From NCBI GenBank assembly GCA_024233495.1, contig JACKPM010000002.1, forward strand, positions 1-64,000: DNA of 64,000 bases. Direction: 5' to 3'. Source of the DNA: Chlamydiales bacterium. Its GTDB lineage: Bacteria; Chlamydiota; Chlamydiia; Chlamydiales; JAAKFR01. The notes under the pieces were generated by a model, which did not search any database, was not told where the DNA came from, and saw only the letters and a program-made list of their open reading frames with translations. The translations under genes and the position numbers were made by a program. This document shows positions 51,858 to 61,186 of this stretch, in pieces (the stretch's first letter is position 1; each line of letters opens with the position of its first letter).

Positions 51858-52277
51858 TTACTCTTCGATGATAATGAGCTCTTGCCACAGGTGGTGATCC
51901 CACTGGTAGAGCACCTCGCCGTTGTGCACAATTTTGGCTGAATATGAGGAGATGCCGTCATGCGTCCAGTACTCTTTGTTCAAGAGGCGATAGATCCAGT
52001 AGCCGTTGTGCAGTCCGATAGGAGTCATCACTTGGTCCACCTCTTGGTCACCAAAGCGCAAGGTGAGTACCATGTCAGTGTCTTTGAGGGGACACTTGCG
52101 CGGAAGATTCCACGACACAATTACTTGCTCACCCACAAAGCAGGGATAGCACGGCTCTGGGGTGCGTACCTGAGTGCTGGCAAGATAGGTAGAGTTTAAG
52201 TACTCAGAGCGCGCCTTGAGAGCTTCATGGCGCGCACATGAGCACAGAAGTAAGAGAAGAGGGAGTACCTTTCTCAT
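51858..52277 (-). CDS. Small lipoprotein at the end of the V-ATPase operon
   Basis: 139 aa from ATG 52277. The lipobox is LLLLCSC (Cys at about residue 12-14), followed by RHEALKARSEYLNS. Later Cys pairs (CYPC) and aromatic residues are seen, and no family is recognised. The start overlaps the atpK stop by four bases, so it is translated with the ATPase operon. A long frame upstream (to 52346) lies within atpK and is not credible. Chlamydiae have small hypothetical genes next to atpK, so it may be conserved. Confidence 0.6.
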   Translation of the reverse strand: MRKVLPLLLLLCSCARHEALKARSEYLNSTYLASTQVRTPEPCYPCFVGEQVIVSWNLPRKCPLKDTDMVLTLRFGDQEVDQVMTPIGLHNGYWIYRLLNKEYWTHDGISSYSAKIVHNGEVLYQWDHHLWQELIIIEE

Positions 52278-52696
52278 AGAAGCAATAGGGCAAAGACGAA
52301 GGAGAAAAGAGAGAAAGACTCCACAATCCCAACCGCAGCAAAGCACTTACCATAAATAGCAGGCTGCTTGGCAGAAGCTTGAATACCAGTGGCACAACAC
52401 TTCCCTTGCATCACAGAAGAGAAGAGAAGAGCAAAACCTACAGAGAGGCCGATCCCGATACCACCCATCGGAGAGAGAGATTTATCTTTGATTGCAGCAT
52501 TCATCAACATCATCAAAATAAAGCCGTAGATCGCTTGCGATGAAGGCATCGCACTCATACCGATCATTTTACCATGCCCTTCGTCAATACGCGCCATCAC
52601 AGCGTGCGATGCCATACCTGCGATACCGCATCCAAACGAGCTTCCGATCATCGCGAGTCCCAAAACTAGGGCTGGTCCCACTACATTATAGTCCAT
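52274..52696 (-). CDS. atpK: V-type ATP synthase subunit K (proteolipid ring)
   Basis: 140 aa with four hydrophobic helices in two repeats (GPALVLGLAMIGSSFGCGIAGMA; GGIGIGLSVGFALLFSSVMQG). The second hairpin carries the ion-binding glutamate in AAVGIVESFSLF. Such K subunits form the membrane rotor. It is longer than a two-helix c-subunit because it is a fused pair. It starts eight bases after the atpI stop. The first repeat's helix contains no Glu, so only one carboxylate per pair is expected, as in other V-type K subunits. Confidence 0.93.
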   Translation of the reverse strand: MDYNVVGPALVLGLAMIGSSFGCGIAGMASHAVMARIDEGHGKMIGMSAMPSSQAIYGFILMMLMNAAIKDKSLSPMGGIGIGLSVGFALLFSSVMQGKCCATGIQASAKQPAIYGKCFAAVGIVESFSLFSFVFALLLL

Positions 52697-52704
52697 TTCA
52701 TCTC

Positions 52705-54606
52705 CTATTCTTTGATTCGAAAGAGCGGTAAAAAGCTGCGACCCCCTCCGTCGAAGCTATAGTGATACCACTCAATAAAGTTAAGACGCAAGCCGTGAAT
52801 CACACCTCCCATCAACGCGAGGGTGATGTTGACCAAATGGCCCGCCAAAATAATAAAAATTCCAAAATAGAGCGCCATCCCTGTCCCAATCTGGTCAAAG
52901 GTAGTGGCCATGATCATGCCAGCAAGAGAGAGAGCGTAGATACGCAAATAACTCATCACGTCGGCAAAAACAGAAATCACATGCATAGGCTCAGCGAGCC
53001 CTGCCCACTTGTGCTGCCATACAGCGAGCACACCGGCAAGCCCAATCCCAACAAAGAGCACCCAAAGGCCGATAGCAGCTCCTGCAACAGCTGGCACATG
53101 GAAAACAAAGTAAATCAAAGAGGTTGCTTTGATCACCTGCGGGAAGTAGAGATATCCTCCGATCAAGAAGAGAATCCACCCAAAAGCTGACCACCTCCTA
53201 TCGGCATAACGAGCAAAAGAGACAAGAAGGTGCAAGAAGCCGATAAAAATAGAGAGCTCAATCAATACATTATTGGTGAAATTGCTATAAATAACATAGT
53301 TGTCTTTCCCCTCTTGAGGCCTATTGACACTCATCAAAAGCTCCATAGAGGTTTGCGCTTTCTCCGCTTCAGGGTACTCTTTCAATAAGTCTTTGAACGC
53401 TTCAGGCTTCTTATCGATGAAATAGGCAGCTTTTTGGTTCACCATCCAGTGAATGAGTGACACCTTTCGCAGCTTGCTATCAGGACGGAACTCAATGCCA
53501 AAAAAGGAAGTGAGCATGACACCCCAAATAATACACCCGACGGCGAGCCAGTTGGTAAGGCGAATGAACCGAGTCATAGCACCTCCCACTTTGCGGAATT
53601 TGAACCAAAGCCAAATGCCAATGCCGAGCAAGATCGAGCCGTAACCCACGTCAGCAATGATCATGGCAAAGAAGATAGCAAAGGAGATAAAGACCCATAG
53701 TGAAGGGTCGCGGTCCGTCTTTGCTGGTGTGTCGTAGATATTGATCAAGTCTTCGCCCAAACGGGACCACCCTTTGTTCTCTAAGTAGGTGGGAGGACGG
53801 TCTTTCTTCTCTTCTGCGATGGGCTCAATATAGATATTCAGCTCTTCAGCAAGCTTTTGCACTATACCCATCTTGTTTTCAGGAATCCAGCTCTCAACGG
53901 CGAAAACCTCGCCACTTTCCAAAGCTGCTGCTTTCTCTTTCGCCTCTTCCAGGTGCCGCTCATTCAGCGCTTTGATAAGCCCACGGCGCAACACTTTCTT
54001 TTGATGGGAGAGAGCACCAAGCTCTACTTCAAGGTGGTCGATTTCTTTTTCTGTGGCAGCGAGAGTGTATTCAAGGTCAGGAAGTGACTTCTCAATGAAG
54101 ATTTCAGTGAACCCAGCGTAGCGACTCCTTTCTTTAGCAATGGAGACAAAGTAGTCGATTTCACTCTCAGTTGAGAGGTAGAGCACGTCAGTGGGCAGAT
54201 CCTTCACAGTGCCTGCTTTTGCGAAGAAGAACTGAAACACTCGTCCACTCTCCATTTCAACAGAACGCACTGTTGAAAGAGAAAATTCACCAAAGGGGGC
54301 AATGCGGGCGATCTCTTTTTCGATCACACGCTTCTCTTCATAGAGGTGCTCGAGTCTCTCATTGTATTCGATGATATGGCGAGCGAGCATGTTGGGAGAG
54401 TAGAAGTGTTGAGGATGCGCTTGCTTAACAGGAATCATGCGGCGCAACACATGCAGAGCATCAGAAAAGGCTTGAATCTCATCACTGCGATCCACTCCCT
54501 TGGGGCCAATAAACTCAATCACCCCAAGCTCTTGCGCCTGTTCGAAAAAGCGATCTTTTTGGCTTGTGGGGCCAAGAATGAGCTGTTTATGAACATCAAC
54601 TCTCAT
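52705..54606 (-). CDS. atpI: V-type ATP synthase subunit I (a-type stator)
   Basis: 633 aa. The N-terminal ~300 residues are cytoplasmic and coiled-coil-rich; the C-terminal half has about seven helices. It contains the family GMVMGDVGYG equivalent (FAMIIADVGYGSILLG) and the essential Arg helix region SYLRIYALSLAGMIMA, which handles ions against the K ring. It overlaps atpD by 11 bases. Together with atpK it makes the Vo part. Confidence 0.93.
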   Translation of the reverse strand: MRVDVHKQLILGPTSQKDRFFEQAQELGVIEFIGPKGVDRSDEIQAFSDALHVLRRMIPVKQAHPQHFYSPNMLARHIIEYNERLEHLYEEKRVIEKEIARIAPFGEFSLSTVRSVEMESGRVFQFFFAKAGTVKDLPTDVLYLSTESEIDYFVSIAKERSRYAGFTEIFIEKSLPDLEYTLAATEKEIDHLEVELGALSHQKKVLRRGLIKALNERHLEEAKEKAAALESGEVFAVESWIPENKMGIVQKLAEELNIYIEPIAEEKKDRPPTYLENKGWSRLGEDLINIYDTPAKTDRDPSLWVFISFAIFFAMIIADVGYGSILLGIGIWLWFKFRKVGGAMTRFIRLTNWLAVGCIIWGVMLTSFFGIEFRPDSKLRKVSLIHWMVNQKAAYFIDKKPEAFKDLLKEYPEAEKAQTSMELLMSVNRPQEGKDNYVIYSNFTNNVLIELSIFIGFLHLLVSFARYADRRWSAFGWILFLIGGYLYFPQVIKATSLIYFVFHVPAVAGAAIGLWVLFVGIGLAGVLAVWQHKWAGLAEPMHVISVFADVMSYLRIYALSLAGMIMATTFDQIGTGMALYFGIFIILAGHLVNITLALMGGVIHGLRLNFIEWYHYSFDGGGRSFLPLFRIKE

Positions 54607-55219
54607 CGCGCTTCTTTTTCTTCCTCATTTCAATTTTACCTTTTGCCACTTTGGCTTGGCCAACAGCCGCAAGCTCCTGGTCTCCCAAGAAAACGCGGAT
54701 TCTTTTGATGTTCCGCTTAGCACGCGGAATCAAATTCTTCTCGAAGAGGTTCACCCGAATTGACACCTCCCGCAGCTCTTTTTCGAGCGCCTCTTTCTTC
54801 TCCTCAGCCACAAGGACGCGGGCACGCGCCCTTGTAAGCTCGCGCAGCTCTTCTACAGCAATATCAAGCCAAGCTGGCGTCCCAAAGAGGGAGTATTCAA
54901 AGGGCTGAAAGACCACATCTTGAAAAATCGGGATGTCAACACCAGCGATATTTTCATATTTTTTGTCGATGTGATCAACTGCTGCTGCTTGTTTGAAGTC
55001 AATCCCAATCCTCTGGCTATAAAGCCCGCTGCTTGAAGAAGTATCGAGTCGCTTCATGTGGAAGGCGTCTTCGAGCTGTTGAATTTCAACGCGCACGTCG
55101 TTCACTTCCGATTGTAGCATCGCCTTCTTCAGCTGGAGGGTTGGGAGATACTTCTCCAGCTGCCCGAGGCGCACCTGCTGGCTGCGCAGCTCATTTTTGG
55201 TCAGCTTGATTTCACTCAT
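54596..55219 (-). CDS. atpD: V-type ATP synthase subunit D (central stalk)
   Basis: 207 aa, two long helices as a coiled coil: KLTKNELRSQQVRLGQLEKYLP at the start and FEKNLIPRAKRNIKRIRVFLGDQE at the end, the conserved family C-terminus. The subunit is the rotor shaft within the A3B3 head. The start overlaps the atpB stop by one base. Confidence 0.93.
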   Translation of the reverse strand: MSEIKLTKNELRSQQVRLGQLEKYLPTLQLKKAMLQSEVNDVRVEIQQLEDAFHMKRLDTSSSSGLYSQRIGIDFKQAAAVDHIDKKYENIAGVDIPIFQDVVFQPFEYSLFGTPAWLDIAVEELRELTRARARVLVAEEKKEALEKELREVSIRVNLFEKNLIPRAKRNIKRIRVFLGDQELAAVGQAKVAKGKIEMRKKKKRDES

Positions 55220-56517
55220 CAGCCCGGCCAGTACTTTTCAATTAACCCTTGCTTCATCCCCACCTCGTGACGCTGGAAACATTCAGCGAGAATCTTCCAC
55301 CCCAAATCGAGAGCCTCTTCAAGAGTGATGTTCACCTCAAGGTTCATCATCTCCTTTTCAAAAAGCTCGCTGTAGTGCAACAGCTTTTCATCCCACCGAC
55401 TCAACTTAAAGCCCATAGCTTCTCTCTCACGCGCTTTCTTAGAGTCTGCATAAAGACGAATCATACAGTTGGCAATGTCGCCGTGATCTTCTCTAGTTAC
55501 CTTTCCAATCACCTGCTGCTTAAGGCGGGAAAGGGAACCGAATGGGTCGATGAAGCCGCCGTGCAAGTAGAACTGCCCCTCTGTGATGTAGCCCGTGTTA
55601 TCAGGAACAGGGTGGGTCACATCATCACCTGGCATTGTAGTCACACTGATGAGTGTAATCGAACCGCTGTCAGCGATGTCCACCGCTTTCTCATAGCGGG
55701 AAGCCAAGTCTGAGTAAAGCGAGCCTGGGTAGCCACGGTTAGAAGGCACTTGGTCCATCGTGATCGAAATTTCTTTAATCGCATCAGCAAAGGCAGTCAT
55801 GTCTGTCAACAGTACGAGCACATCCTTCCCTTGCGTCGCAAACTTCTCCGCTGCTGCAAGCGCCATGTCAGGGGCGAGCATACACTCCACCGCTGGATCA
55901 GTGGCGCGGTGGATGAACATCGCCGTTCGATCACTCGAACCTGAGCTCTCAGCATTATCAATAAATGCCTGATAGTCAGCAAATGTGAGCCCCATTCCCC
56001 CAATCACTACAACATCGGCATCCGTTTGGTTAGCAATACGCATCAACACTTGGTTGTATGGCTCCCCTGCAACAGAGAAAATTGGAATCTTTTGCGACTT
56101 GACCAAGCAGTTGAAGACGTCGATCATCGGAATATTGGTGCGCACCATCTGCTTAGGAATAATTCTTTTTACAGGATTGAAAGAGGGTTGCCCAATCGCA
56201 ACACTCTCTCCCTCAATTTTCGGTCCCCCATCGATCGGCACGCCAGCTCCATTGAGGCGGCGCCCTAAAAGCGCATCGCCGTAGACCACTTCCATTTCTC
56301 GGTTCAAAAAGACTACCTTATCGCCAGTGGAAATCCCGCGCGTACCTCCAAACACCTGCAAGGTGACTTGATCTCCCTCAAAACGCAGAACAGAGGCTAA
56401 AGTCACCGTACCGTCGCTTTTTTGCACCTGTGCTAGCTCACCAAGCTCAGCTTTTTCAGCCGTAACGGTGATCAAGTTCCCTCTCATGTCATTGATTCGG
56501 TCGTGTATCTTCTTCAT
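55219..56517 (-). CDS. atpB: V-type ATP synthase subunit B (regulatory)
   Basis: 432 aa. It lacks a Walker A motif, as expected for B. VNPVKRIIPKQMVRTNIPMID-type and FSVAGEPYNQVLMRIA blocks, DMTAFADAIKEIS, GSITLISVTTMPGDD and HPVPDNTGYITEGQ are diagnostic. It alternates with A in the catalytic hexamer and contributes an Arg to ATP hydrolysis. ATG overlaps atpA by four bases. Confidence 0.95.
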   Translation of the reverse strand: MKKIHDRINDMRGNLITVTAEKAELGELAQVQKSDGTVTLASVLRFEGDQVTLQVFGGTRGISTGDKVVFLNREMEVVYGDALLGRRLNGAGVPIDGGPKIEGESVAIGQPSFNPVKRIIPKQMVRTNIPMIDVFNCLVKSQKIPIFSVAGEPYNQVLMRIANQTDADVVVIGGMGLTFADYQAFIDNAESSGSSDRTAMFIHRATDPAVECMLAPDMALAAAEKFATQGKDVLVLLTDMTAFADAIKEISITMDQVPSNRGYPGSLYSDLASRYEKAVDIADSGSITLISVTTMPGDDVTHPVPDNTGYITEGQFYLHGGFIDPFGSLSRLKQQVIGKVTREDHGDIANCMIRLYADSKKAREREAMGFKLSRWDEKLLHYSELFEKEMMNLEVNITLEEALDLGWKILAECFQRHEVGMKQGLIEKYWPG

Positions 56518-58265
56518 ATCTTCCTTGCTGATTCGATCTTTTCTTGCACCTCTTTGAGCACCCCATTGTATGCGTCGCTTTGATATTCGATGGAGTTCAT
56601 GCTTTTGATTTTACCCTGAAGCGTGAGGAAAAACTGCCGCGCATGGTCGCGATCTGGAAAGCTAAACTGCGTTTCAAAGATCTGGTTGATCAATTGGAAA
56701 AGGGGCACTTGCCTCTCAATTGGGCAGTAAGAATCTACCTCGTCGAAGGCATTTTGCTGCAAGTAGCAAAAGTCGTAGAGCTCTGCTTTAAGGTGAATCA
56801 CAATATCATCAATTGTAGTGCCCTCTTCACCTACAACTTCCATCCGCTTCCCAATCTCATCCCCCTCTTTGAGGAATTTAGCTGCGCGCAGCACCATCTC
56901 GTGCCACCCTGCGACTTTTTTCTCCAACTCTTTCCCGACGATAGGACCATACTTCGACCACGAAATCAACGGGTCAATTGCAGGATAACGCCGTGCATCT
57001 GAGCGCGCGCGAGAAAGACCGCAAAAAGCGCCCACTACTGAGAGAGTGGCTTGCGTCACTGGCTCTTCGAAGCTTCCTCCAGCAGGTGAGACCGCTCCAC
57101 AAACTGTGACAGAGCCAAAATCACCACTTTTAAGGGAAACAACACCGGCGCGCTCATAAAAAGAAGCGATACGCGATGCGAGATATGCAGGGAAGGCCTC
57201 CTCACCTGGGATCTCTTCCAAACGGCCCGACATCTCTCGAAGCGCCTGTGCCCATCGAGAAGTGGAGTCTGCCAAAAGAAGCACATCAAGTCCCATTTGC
57301 CGATAATACTCGGCAATCGTCATTCCCATATAGATCGATGACTCACGCGCTGCCACAGGCATCGATGAGGTGTTGCAAATGATTGCTGTGCGCGTAATGA
57401 GCGGCTCATTTGTATGAGGATCAATGAGTTCAGGAAACTCCTGCAAAATCTCTACAACTTCACCTGCACGTTCACCGCATGCGCATACAACCACAATGTC
57501 AACTGAAGAATACTTGGAAAGGTGATGCTGAATCACCGTTTTTCCCGCACCAAAGGGGCCAGGAGTACAGAAAGTTCCTCCCTTCAAGATGGGCACTTGC
57601 GTGTCCAACACACGCAGTCCAGTATCCATCATCTTAAATGGCTTTACTTTTTCCCCTTCAAATAGCCCCATCTTCACTGGCCACTTTTGTGCCATTGTGA
57701 ATGAGATCTCTTCCCCCTTCTCATTGGTGCCACGCGCCACCACAGTATCGATGTTGTATTTTCCAGGGGAGATCATCCAGGTGATAGTGATCTTACTATA
57801 AACTGAGAAAGGAAGCATCACCTTGTGTGTAAAGCGTCCCTCAGGAGTTGTCCCTAATACATCGCCGCGTACGAGTTGGTCGCCAACTTTTGCAACAGGG
57901 GTGTAATCCCACTCTTTTTTTCTGTCGAGAGGAGGCACATAGATTCCACGGGGCAAAAAGTAGCCAGATTCTTCTGCAATCGTCTCAAGACGATTTTGCA
58001 AGCCATCGAAAATCGACTCCAAAAGACCGGGACCAAGCTCAGCCTCCAAAAGATCTCCGGAGAAATGCACCTCGGTGCCAAGGTCTACACCTCGCGTGTC
58101 TTCAAAGACTTGAAGCTTTACCTCGTCCCCAACAATTTCGATCACCTCGGACTTCAGCTTCGTATCTCCAAGCTGCACAAAGCCCACTTCTCCTTGCCGC
58201 ACATCCCCCTCAAATTTAACCTGCAGCAGGTTTCCAAATGCGCGGACAACCTCTCCCTTGCTCAT
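56514..58265 (-). CDS. atpA: V-type ATP synthase subunit A (catalytic)
   Basis: 583 aa. The P-loop is GPFGAGKTVIQHHLSKY, the V-type form, with the insertion typical of A subunits before it (residues ~110-190). CGERAGEVVEILQEFPEL, SSMPVAARESSIY, and LADSTSRWAQALREMSGRLEEIPGEE are the catalytic blocks. It hydrolyses or makes ATP in the head. Chlamydiae use this V-type enzyme with sodium or proton coupling. It overlaps the DUF2764 gene by four bases. Confidence 0.96.
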   Translation of the reverse strand: MSKGEVVRAFGNLLQVKFEGDVRQGEVGFVQLGDTKLKSEVIEIVGDEVKLQVFEDTRGVDLGTEVHFSGDLLEAELGPGLLESIFDGLQNRLETIAEESGYFLPRGIYVPPLDRKKEWDYTPVAKVGDQLVRGDVLGTTPEGRFTHKVMLPFSVYSKITITWMISPGKYNIDTVVARGTNEKGEEISFTMAQKWPVKMGLFEGEKVKPFKMMDTGLRVLDTQVPILKGGTFCTPGPFGAGKTVIQHHLSKYSSVDIVVVCACGERAGEVVEILQEFPELIDPHTNEPLITRTAIICNTSSMPVAARESSIYMGMTIAEYYRQMGLDVLLLADSTSRWAQALREMSGRLEEIPGEEAFPAYLASRIASFYERAGVVSLKSGDFGSVTVCGAVSPAGGSFEEPVTQATLSVVGAFCGLSRARSDARRYPAIDPLISWSKYGPIVGKELEKKVAGWHEMVLRAAKFLKEGDEIGKRMEVVGEEGTTIDDIVIHLKAELYDFCYLQQNAFDEVDSYCPIERQVPLFQLINQIFETQFSFPDRDHARQFFLTLQGKIKSMNSIEYQSDAYNGVLKEVQEKIESARKI

Positions 58266-59056
58266 TTCACTCCCTCTTCAATCAGGTCAATCACAGCAAC
58301 CCCTTTTTGTACATCCAACTCTTGCCATTTCTCTACAAGAATAAGACGCGCCATATAATTTAAAATACGATCCACTGTGAAGATCGCTTCTCCCCACTTT
58401 TGCACTATCTCTGCAAACTGATACGCATAAAGCGCTTTGTGCAACTCTAGCGGATTATTCGCATGCTCTTCAAATACTGGGCGCAACTCTTTATACTCGA
58501 AGGGAGGCTCATACTCTGCAGCATCCTTCTGCGCTAAAATCTGCGCTACTAGTGGGTCTGTTGCATCCTCGTACTGCAATTCAGCTACGATATCTTTTTT
58601 CATCTTCTTAGCACGAAAGCCCACAAGAACCAACTGCCAATCGCGCTGAAATTGAAAATATTCTTGCAAGAAGCCGTCATTGCTCTCACACTCATCAGCA
58701 TAAAAATCGACAAGCAGCCTTTGGAAGTGTGTGAATCGCTCCTCACCCTCTTGGTATTTTTCAAGGAACTCAACTAAATAGTCAGGAAACTGCTCTTTTT
58801 CAGACCACGCTAGATCTGTAAGCGCCTGCTCAATTCCATCATGACTGAGATTGCCTCTTGGGTCGATTGGTTCTTTCACCCAAAAAGCGCGGAAATTCTC
58901 CAGATCGATTTGACGCAAAAGGCGTTGCGTCTTTAAAAGATCTTCTGGCAACAGATTGACCCGCAACAGCTCCTTTAGCTCCACCATGCCAAGATCGGGA
59001 ACGTGCCCAATCTCGAGCTCCGGCAATAGGGAGGCCAGGAAATAATACTCTTTCAT
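58262..59056 (-). CDS. DUF2764-type V-ATPase operon protein
   Basis: 264 aa, mostly helical. YYFLASLLPELEIG at the start and HKALYAYQFAEIVQKWGEAIF near the end resemble the V-ATPase-linked DUF2764 family, found between atpE and atpA in chlamydiae and Bacteroidetes-like operons. It may correspond to subunit C, since the motifs and length fit a stator-connecting protein; this is inference. There is no membrane segment. Confidence 0.78.
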   Translation of the reverse strand: MKEYYFLASLLPELEIGHVPDLGMVELKELLRVNLLPEDLLKTQRLLRQIDLENFRAFWVKEPIDPRGNLSHDGIEQALTDLAWSEKEQFPDYLVEFLEKYQEGEERFTHFQRLLVDFYADECESNDGFLQEYFQFQRDWQLVLVGFRAKKMKKDIVAELQYEDATDPLVAQILAQKDAAEYEPPFEYKELRPVFEEHANNPLELHKALYAYQFAEIVQKWGEAIFTVDRILNYMARLILVEKWQELDVQKGVAVIDLIEEGVK

Positions 59057-59107
59057 ATTAGACGTACGTCAAGTTGCCCCTTCTCTCTTTTCCTTGAAAT
59101 ACAGCGC

Positions 59108-59737
59108 TTAGCCTTCTTTAAATAGGAGAGGACGGAAGTCCTTCCTTATATACTTTCCAATCAAGTCCTTCAGCGCTTCGTCCGAAATATCCAAAATCAT
59201 ACGACGGTCACGCAACTTCAACTGCACTCCCCCAATAAAGTCAGCGACTTTAACTTCTTTTCCCTGCAGCTTGTCTAAAACTTGCTGCCCAAGAGCTGCC
59301 ATTAATGCTTCTTTCGGCACCGCAGTGCCAATAAAACCTGCAAAATCAGCACTCGTGCCTTCCTTTTGCACAGCAGAAATCAAAGCAGAAAGAAGCTCTG
59401 CTTGCAACTTAGGGTCAACAGTCTGCTTCTGAACCCAGGCGGCCAACTCATCGCTAAATAGCTTGCTTTCAATATCCTGACGCAGAGCCTCTACACCTTG
59501 CTTACAAGCAGCGGCTAGACTTGTTTCGAAAACTTTGCGCTCTTGTACGAGCTGATCATGCGCCTTTTGAATGAGCGCTTTTGCTCGTTCTTCAGCGTCA
59601 TGAATGATGGAGCGACTCTTCTCTTCTGCTTTTTGGATAATGGCTTGCGCCTCTTCTTTAGCAGGATCAAGCGTCTCGGCGCGCAGCTGGTCGCAAATTT
59701 TTTTGATTTTATCTTTGCCAGTTTCTAACTGATTCAT
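59108..59737 (-). CDS. atpE: V-type ATP synthase subunit E (peripheral stalk)
   Basis: 209 aa. The first ~110 residues are a long charged coiled coil (EEAQAIIQKAEEKSRSIIHD), the remainder a globular head. The composition and position at the head of the operon fit AtpE. It is separated from the DUF2764 gene by 51 bases; I see no convincing promoter upstream of 59737, only a small TTTCTCAGAGAAA palindrome in the gap. Confidence 0.88.
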   Translation of the reverse strand: MNQLETGKDKIKKICDQLRAETLDPAKEEAQAIIQKAEEKSRSIIHDAEERAKALIQKAHDQLVQERKVFETSLAAACKQGVEALRQDIESKLFSDELAAWVQKQTVDPKLQAELLSALISAVQKEGTSADFAGFIGTAVPKEALMAALGQQVLDKLQGKEVKVADFIGGVQLKLRDRRMILDISDEALKDLIGKYIRKDFRPLLFKEG

Positions 59738-59806
59738 TATTCTCCACCCTAGGTACCGAAAACCGGAGTTTCTCAGAGAAATCCATTAATTTCAAGGAGA
59801 ATAGCA

Positions 59807-60289
59807 ATGTTGCGTCAAACCCTTTTCACACTACTACTGCTTACAGGTTTGCTAGGAGCGCACAATGTACACCTCACCCTTCCTGATGGGTGGGAGTGTG
59901 TGACAGACATGGCGCAGCTTCCCAAAAAAGTGAAAATGATCGCCATTGGTCAATCATCAAGTAAGTTCACCCCCTCTATCAATCTTGCAACTGAAGAGAC
60001 GGATTTAGATATTCAGGAGTATGTAGATACAGCTAAAATGTATCATGAGAGTGAACCTGAGACAGAAGTGACGTATATGGGCCGCATCCCCACTAAGTCA
60101 GGGAATGCCTTTCTCTTGCAAATTGATCGGCGCACTGATTGGGGTATTGTCCGTTTCATGCAAGCTGCGTTGATCGATGAAGAAACGGCTTACGTAGTGA
60201 CTGCCACATGTTTAAGAGATGAGTTTGCAAACTATTGTGGACGCTTTTTTGATTCCATAAAGTCGTTTGAGATTGATAAAAAAGATTGA
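59807..60289 (+). CDS. Secreted protein, 160 aa, unknown function
   Basis: Signal peptide MLRQTLFTLLLLTGLLG with cleavage near AHN. The mature part has a PsbP/Mog1-like layout (LPDGWECV at the start; a closing FFDSIKSFE), like the product at 26648. AAGGAG lies nine bases before the ATG at 59807. The divergent atpE lies 69 bases away. The function is unknown; periplasmic location is inferred. Confidence 0.65.
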   Translation: MLRQTLFTLLLLTGLLGAHNVHLTLPDGWECVTDMAQLPKKVKMIAIGQSSSKFTPSINLATEETDLDIQEYVDTAKMYHESEPETEVTYMGRIPTKSGNAFLLQIDRRTDWGIVRFMQAALIDEETAYVVTATCLRDEFANYCGRFFDSIKSFEIDKKD

Positions 60290-60323
60290 TGCCAAAAACA
60301 AATTTGTGGTAATTCTAACCTAT

Positions 60324-60902
60324 ATGAGAAAGCTTTTTGCGATTACTGTTGCGTCGATGATGTGTTGCCAACCATTCTTACAGGCTGACGGCAATACATT
60401 CTTGGACTACCAAAACTACAATCACGGCTACTGCCCTGATTGCAATAGCTGCCCGTGCAACTGCCCTTCGCAGCCCTACCGTTCATGCCCACTGCCTCAA
60501 AATAGCTGCCCGCCTGCTACCCCCTACAACGACAACATCCAACCCTGCTATCCAAGCTGCCCTGGTCAACCACAGCAACCCTGCAGCACCTGCCCACCAC
60601 AGCAACCTTGTAGTACCTGCCCTGGGCAACAACCCTGCAGTACCTGCCCACCACAGCAACCTTGTGGTACCTGCCCACAGCAGCCATCGTCTAACAGCTG
60701 TGCAGCACAGTCATGCAATACATGCCCACCCCCAAAACCAGTTTGTGCACCTCCTCCTCCCCCATGCGACCCCTCTGCACCAGTTTATGGAGCGCGGACC
60801 GGCGTCTCGATCTGTGCAATTGGCTTCTCCCTTCTCGCAGTGGGAGCAGCCGCCGCGATTATTGTGACCTCCAATAACGGAACGAGTCATGGATCATCTT
60901 AA
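60324..60902 (+). CDS. Cys/Pro-rich repeat envelope protein with C-terminal membrane helix
   Basis: 192 aa from ATG 60324 (longer starts read inside the upstream gene). Signal peptide MRKLFAITVASMMCC... is followed by a Cys-rich part, with 9-residue repeats of the form CSTCPPQQP (four units, residues 87-121) and other CP pairs. About 25 cysteines are present. The C-terminus has a helix (GFSLLAVGAAAAIIVTS) and a Ser/His-rich tail. Chlamydial envelopes rely on disulfide-linked Cys-rich proteins, so an outer-membrane or inter-membrane structural role is plausible but unproven. The next gene has a similar tail. Confidence 0.65.
   Translation: MRKLFAITVASMMCCQPFLQADGNTFLDYQNYNHGYCPDCNSCPCNCPSQPYRSCPLPQNSCPPATPYNDNIQPCYPSCPGQPQQPCSTCPPQQPCSTCPGQQPCSTCPPQQPCGTCPQQPSSNSCAAQSCNTCPPPKPVCAPPPPPCDPSAPVYGARTGVSICAIGFSLLAVGAAAAIIVTSNNGTSHGSS
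60582..60686 (+). repeat. 27-bp tandem repeats coding CSTCPPQQP
   Basis: Three full units and a shortened fourth, encoding CSTCP[P/G]QQP, vary by a few bases. Copy number may differ between strains. Confidence 0.8.
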
Positions 60903-60927
60903 TGAAAAACCCGAGAGGAGAGAAAAA

Positions 60928-61185
60928 ATGAAGCAATTTGCGAAAATCATGTTGATATTAGCAGTGATATGCGGTTTCAGCACGTCTAGCCTGTATGCTC
61001 AAGAGTACTACTATGAGCCAATGAATGTAGAGTACACAGATAGCTATGAAACTGAATACTATGAGCCTGCATATGTAGCAGGAGCAAGCTCAAACCACGG
61101 CTGGTGGTCTTGGGGTGCTGCGCTGCTTGCAGTAGGTGGCATCGTTGGCATTGCAGTCTCAAACAGCCAGACAAGCCACAACTAA
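60928..61185 (+). CDS. Small Tyr-rich membrane protein related by its tail to the Cys-rich protein
   Basis: 85 aa from ATG 60928, with GAGAGGAGAG seven bases upstream; an earlier in-frame start at 60889 overlaps the previous gene. The signal sequence MKQFAKIMLILAVICGFSTSS is followed by a stretch rich in Tyr, Glu and Asp (EYYYEPMNVEY), then a C-terminal helix WGAALLAVGGIVGIAVSN and SQTSHN. LLAVG and the Ser-His tail match the preceding gene, so the two are likely paralogous in the membrane part. A terminator follows. Confidence 0.6.
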   Translation: MKQFAKIMLILAVICGFSTSSLYAQEYYYEPMNVEYTDSYETEYYEPAYVAGASSNHGWWSWGAALLAVGGIVGIAVSNSQTSHN

Positions 61186-61186
61186 A

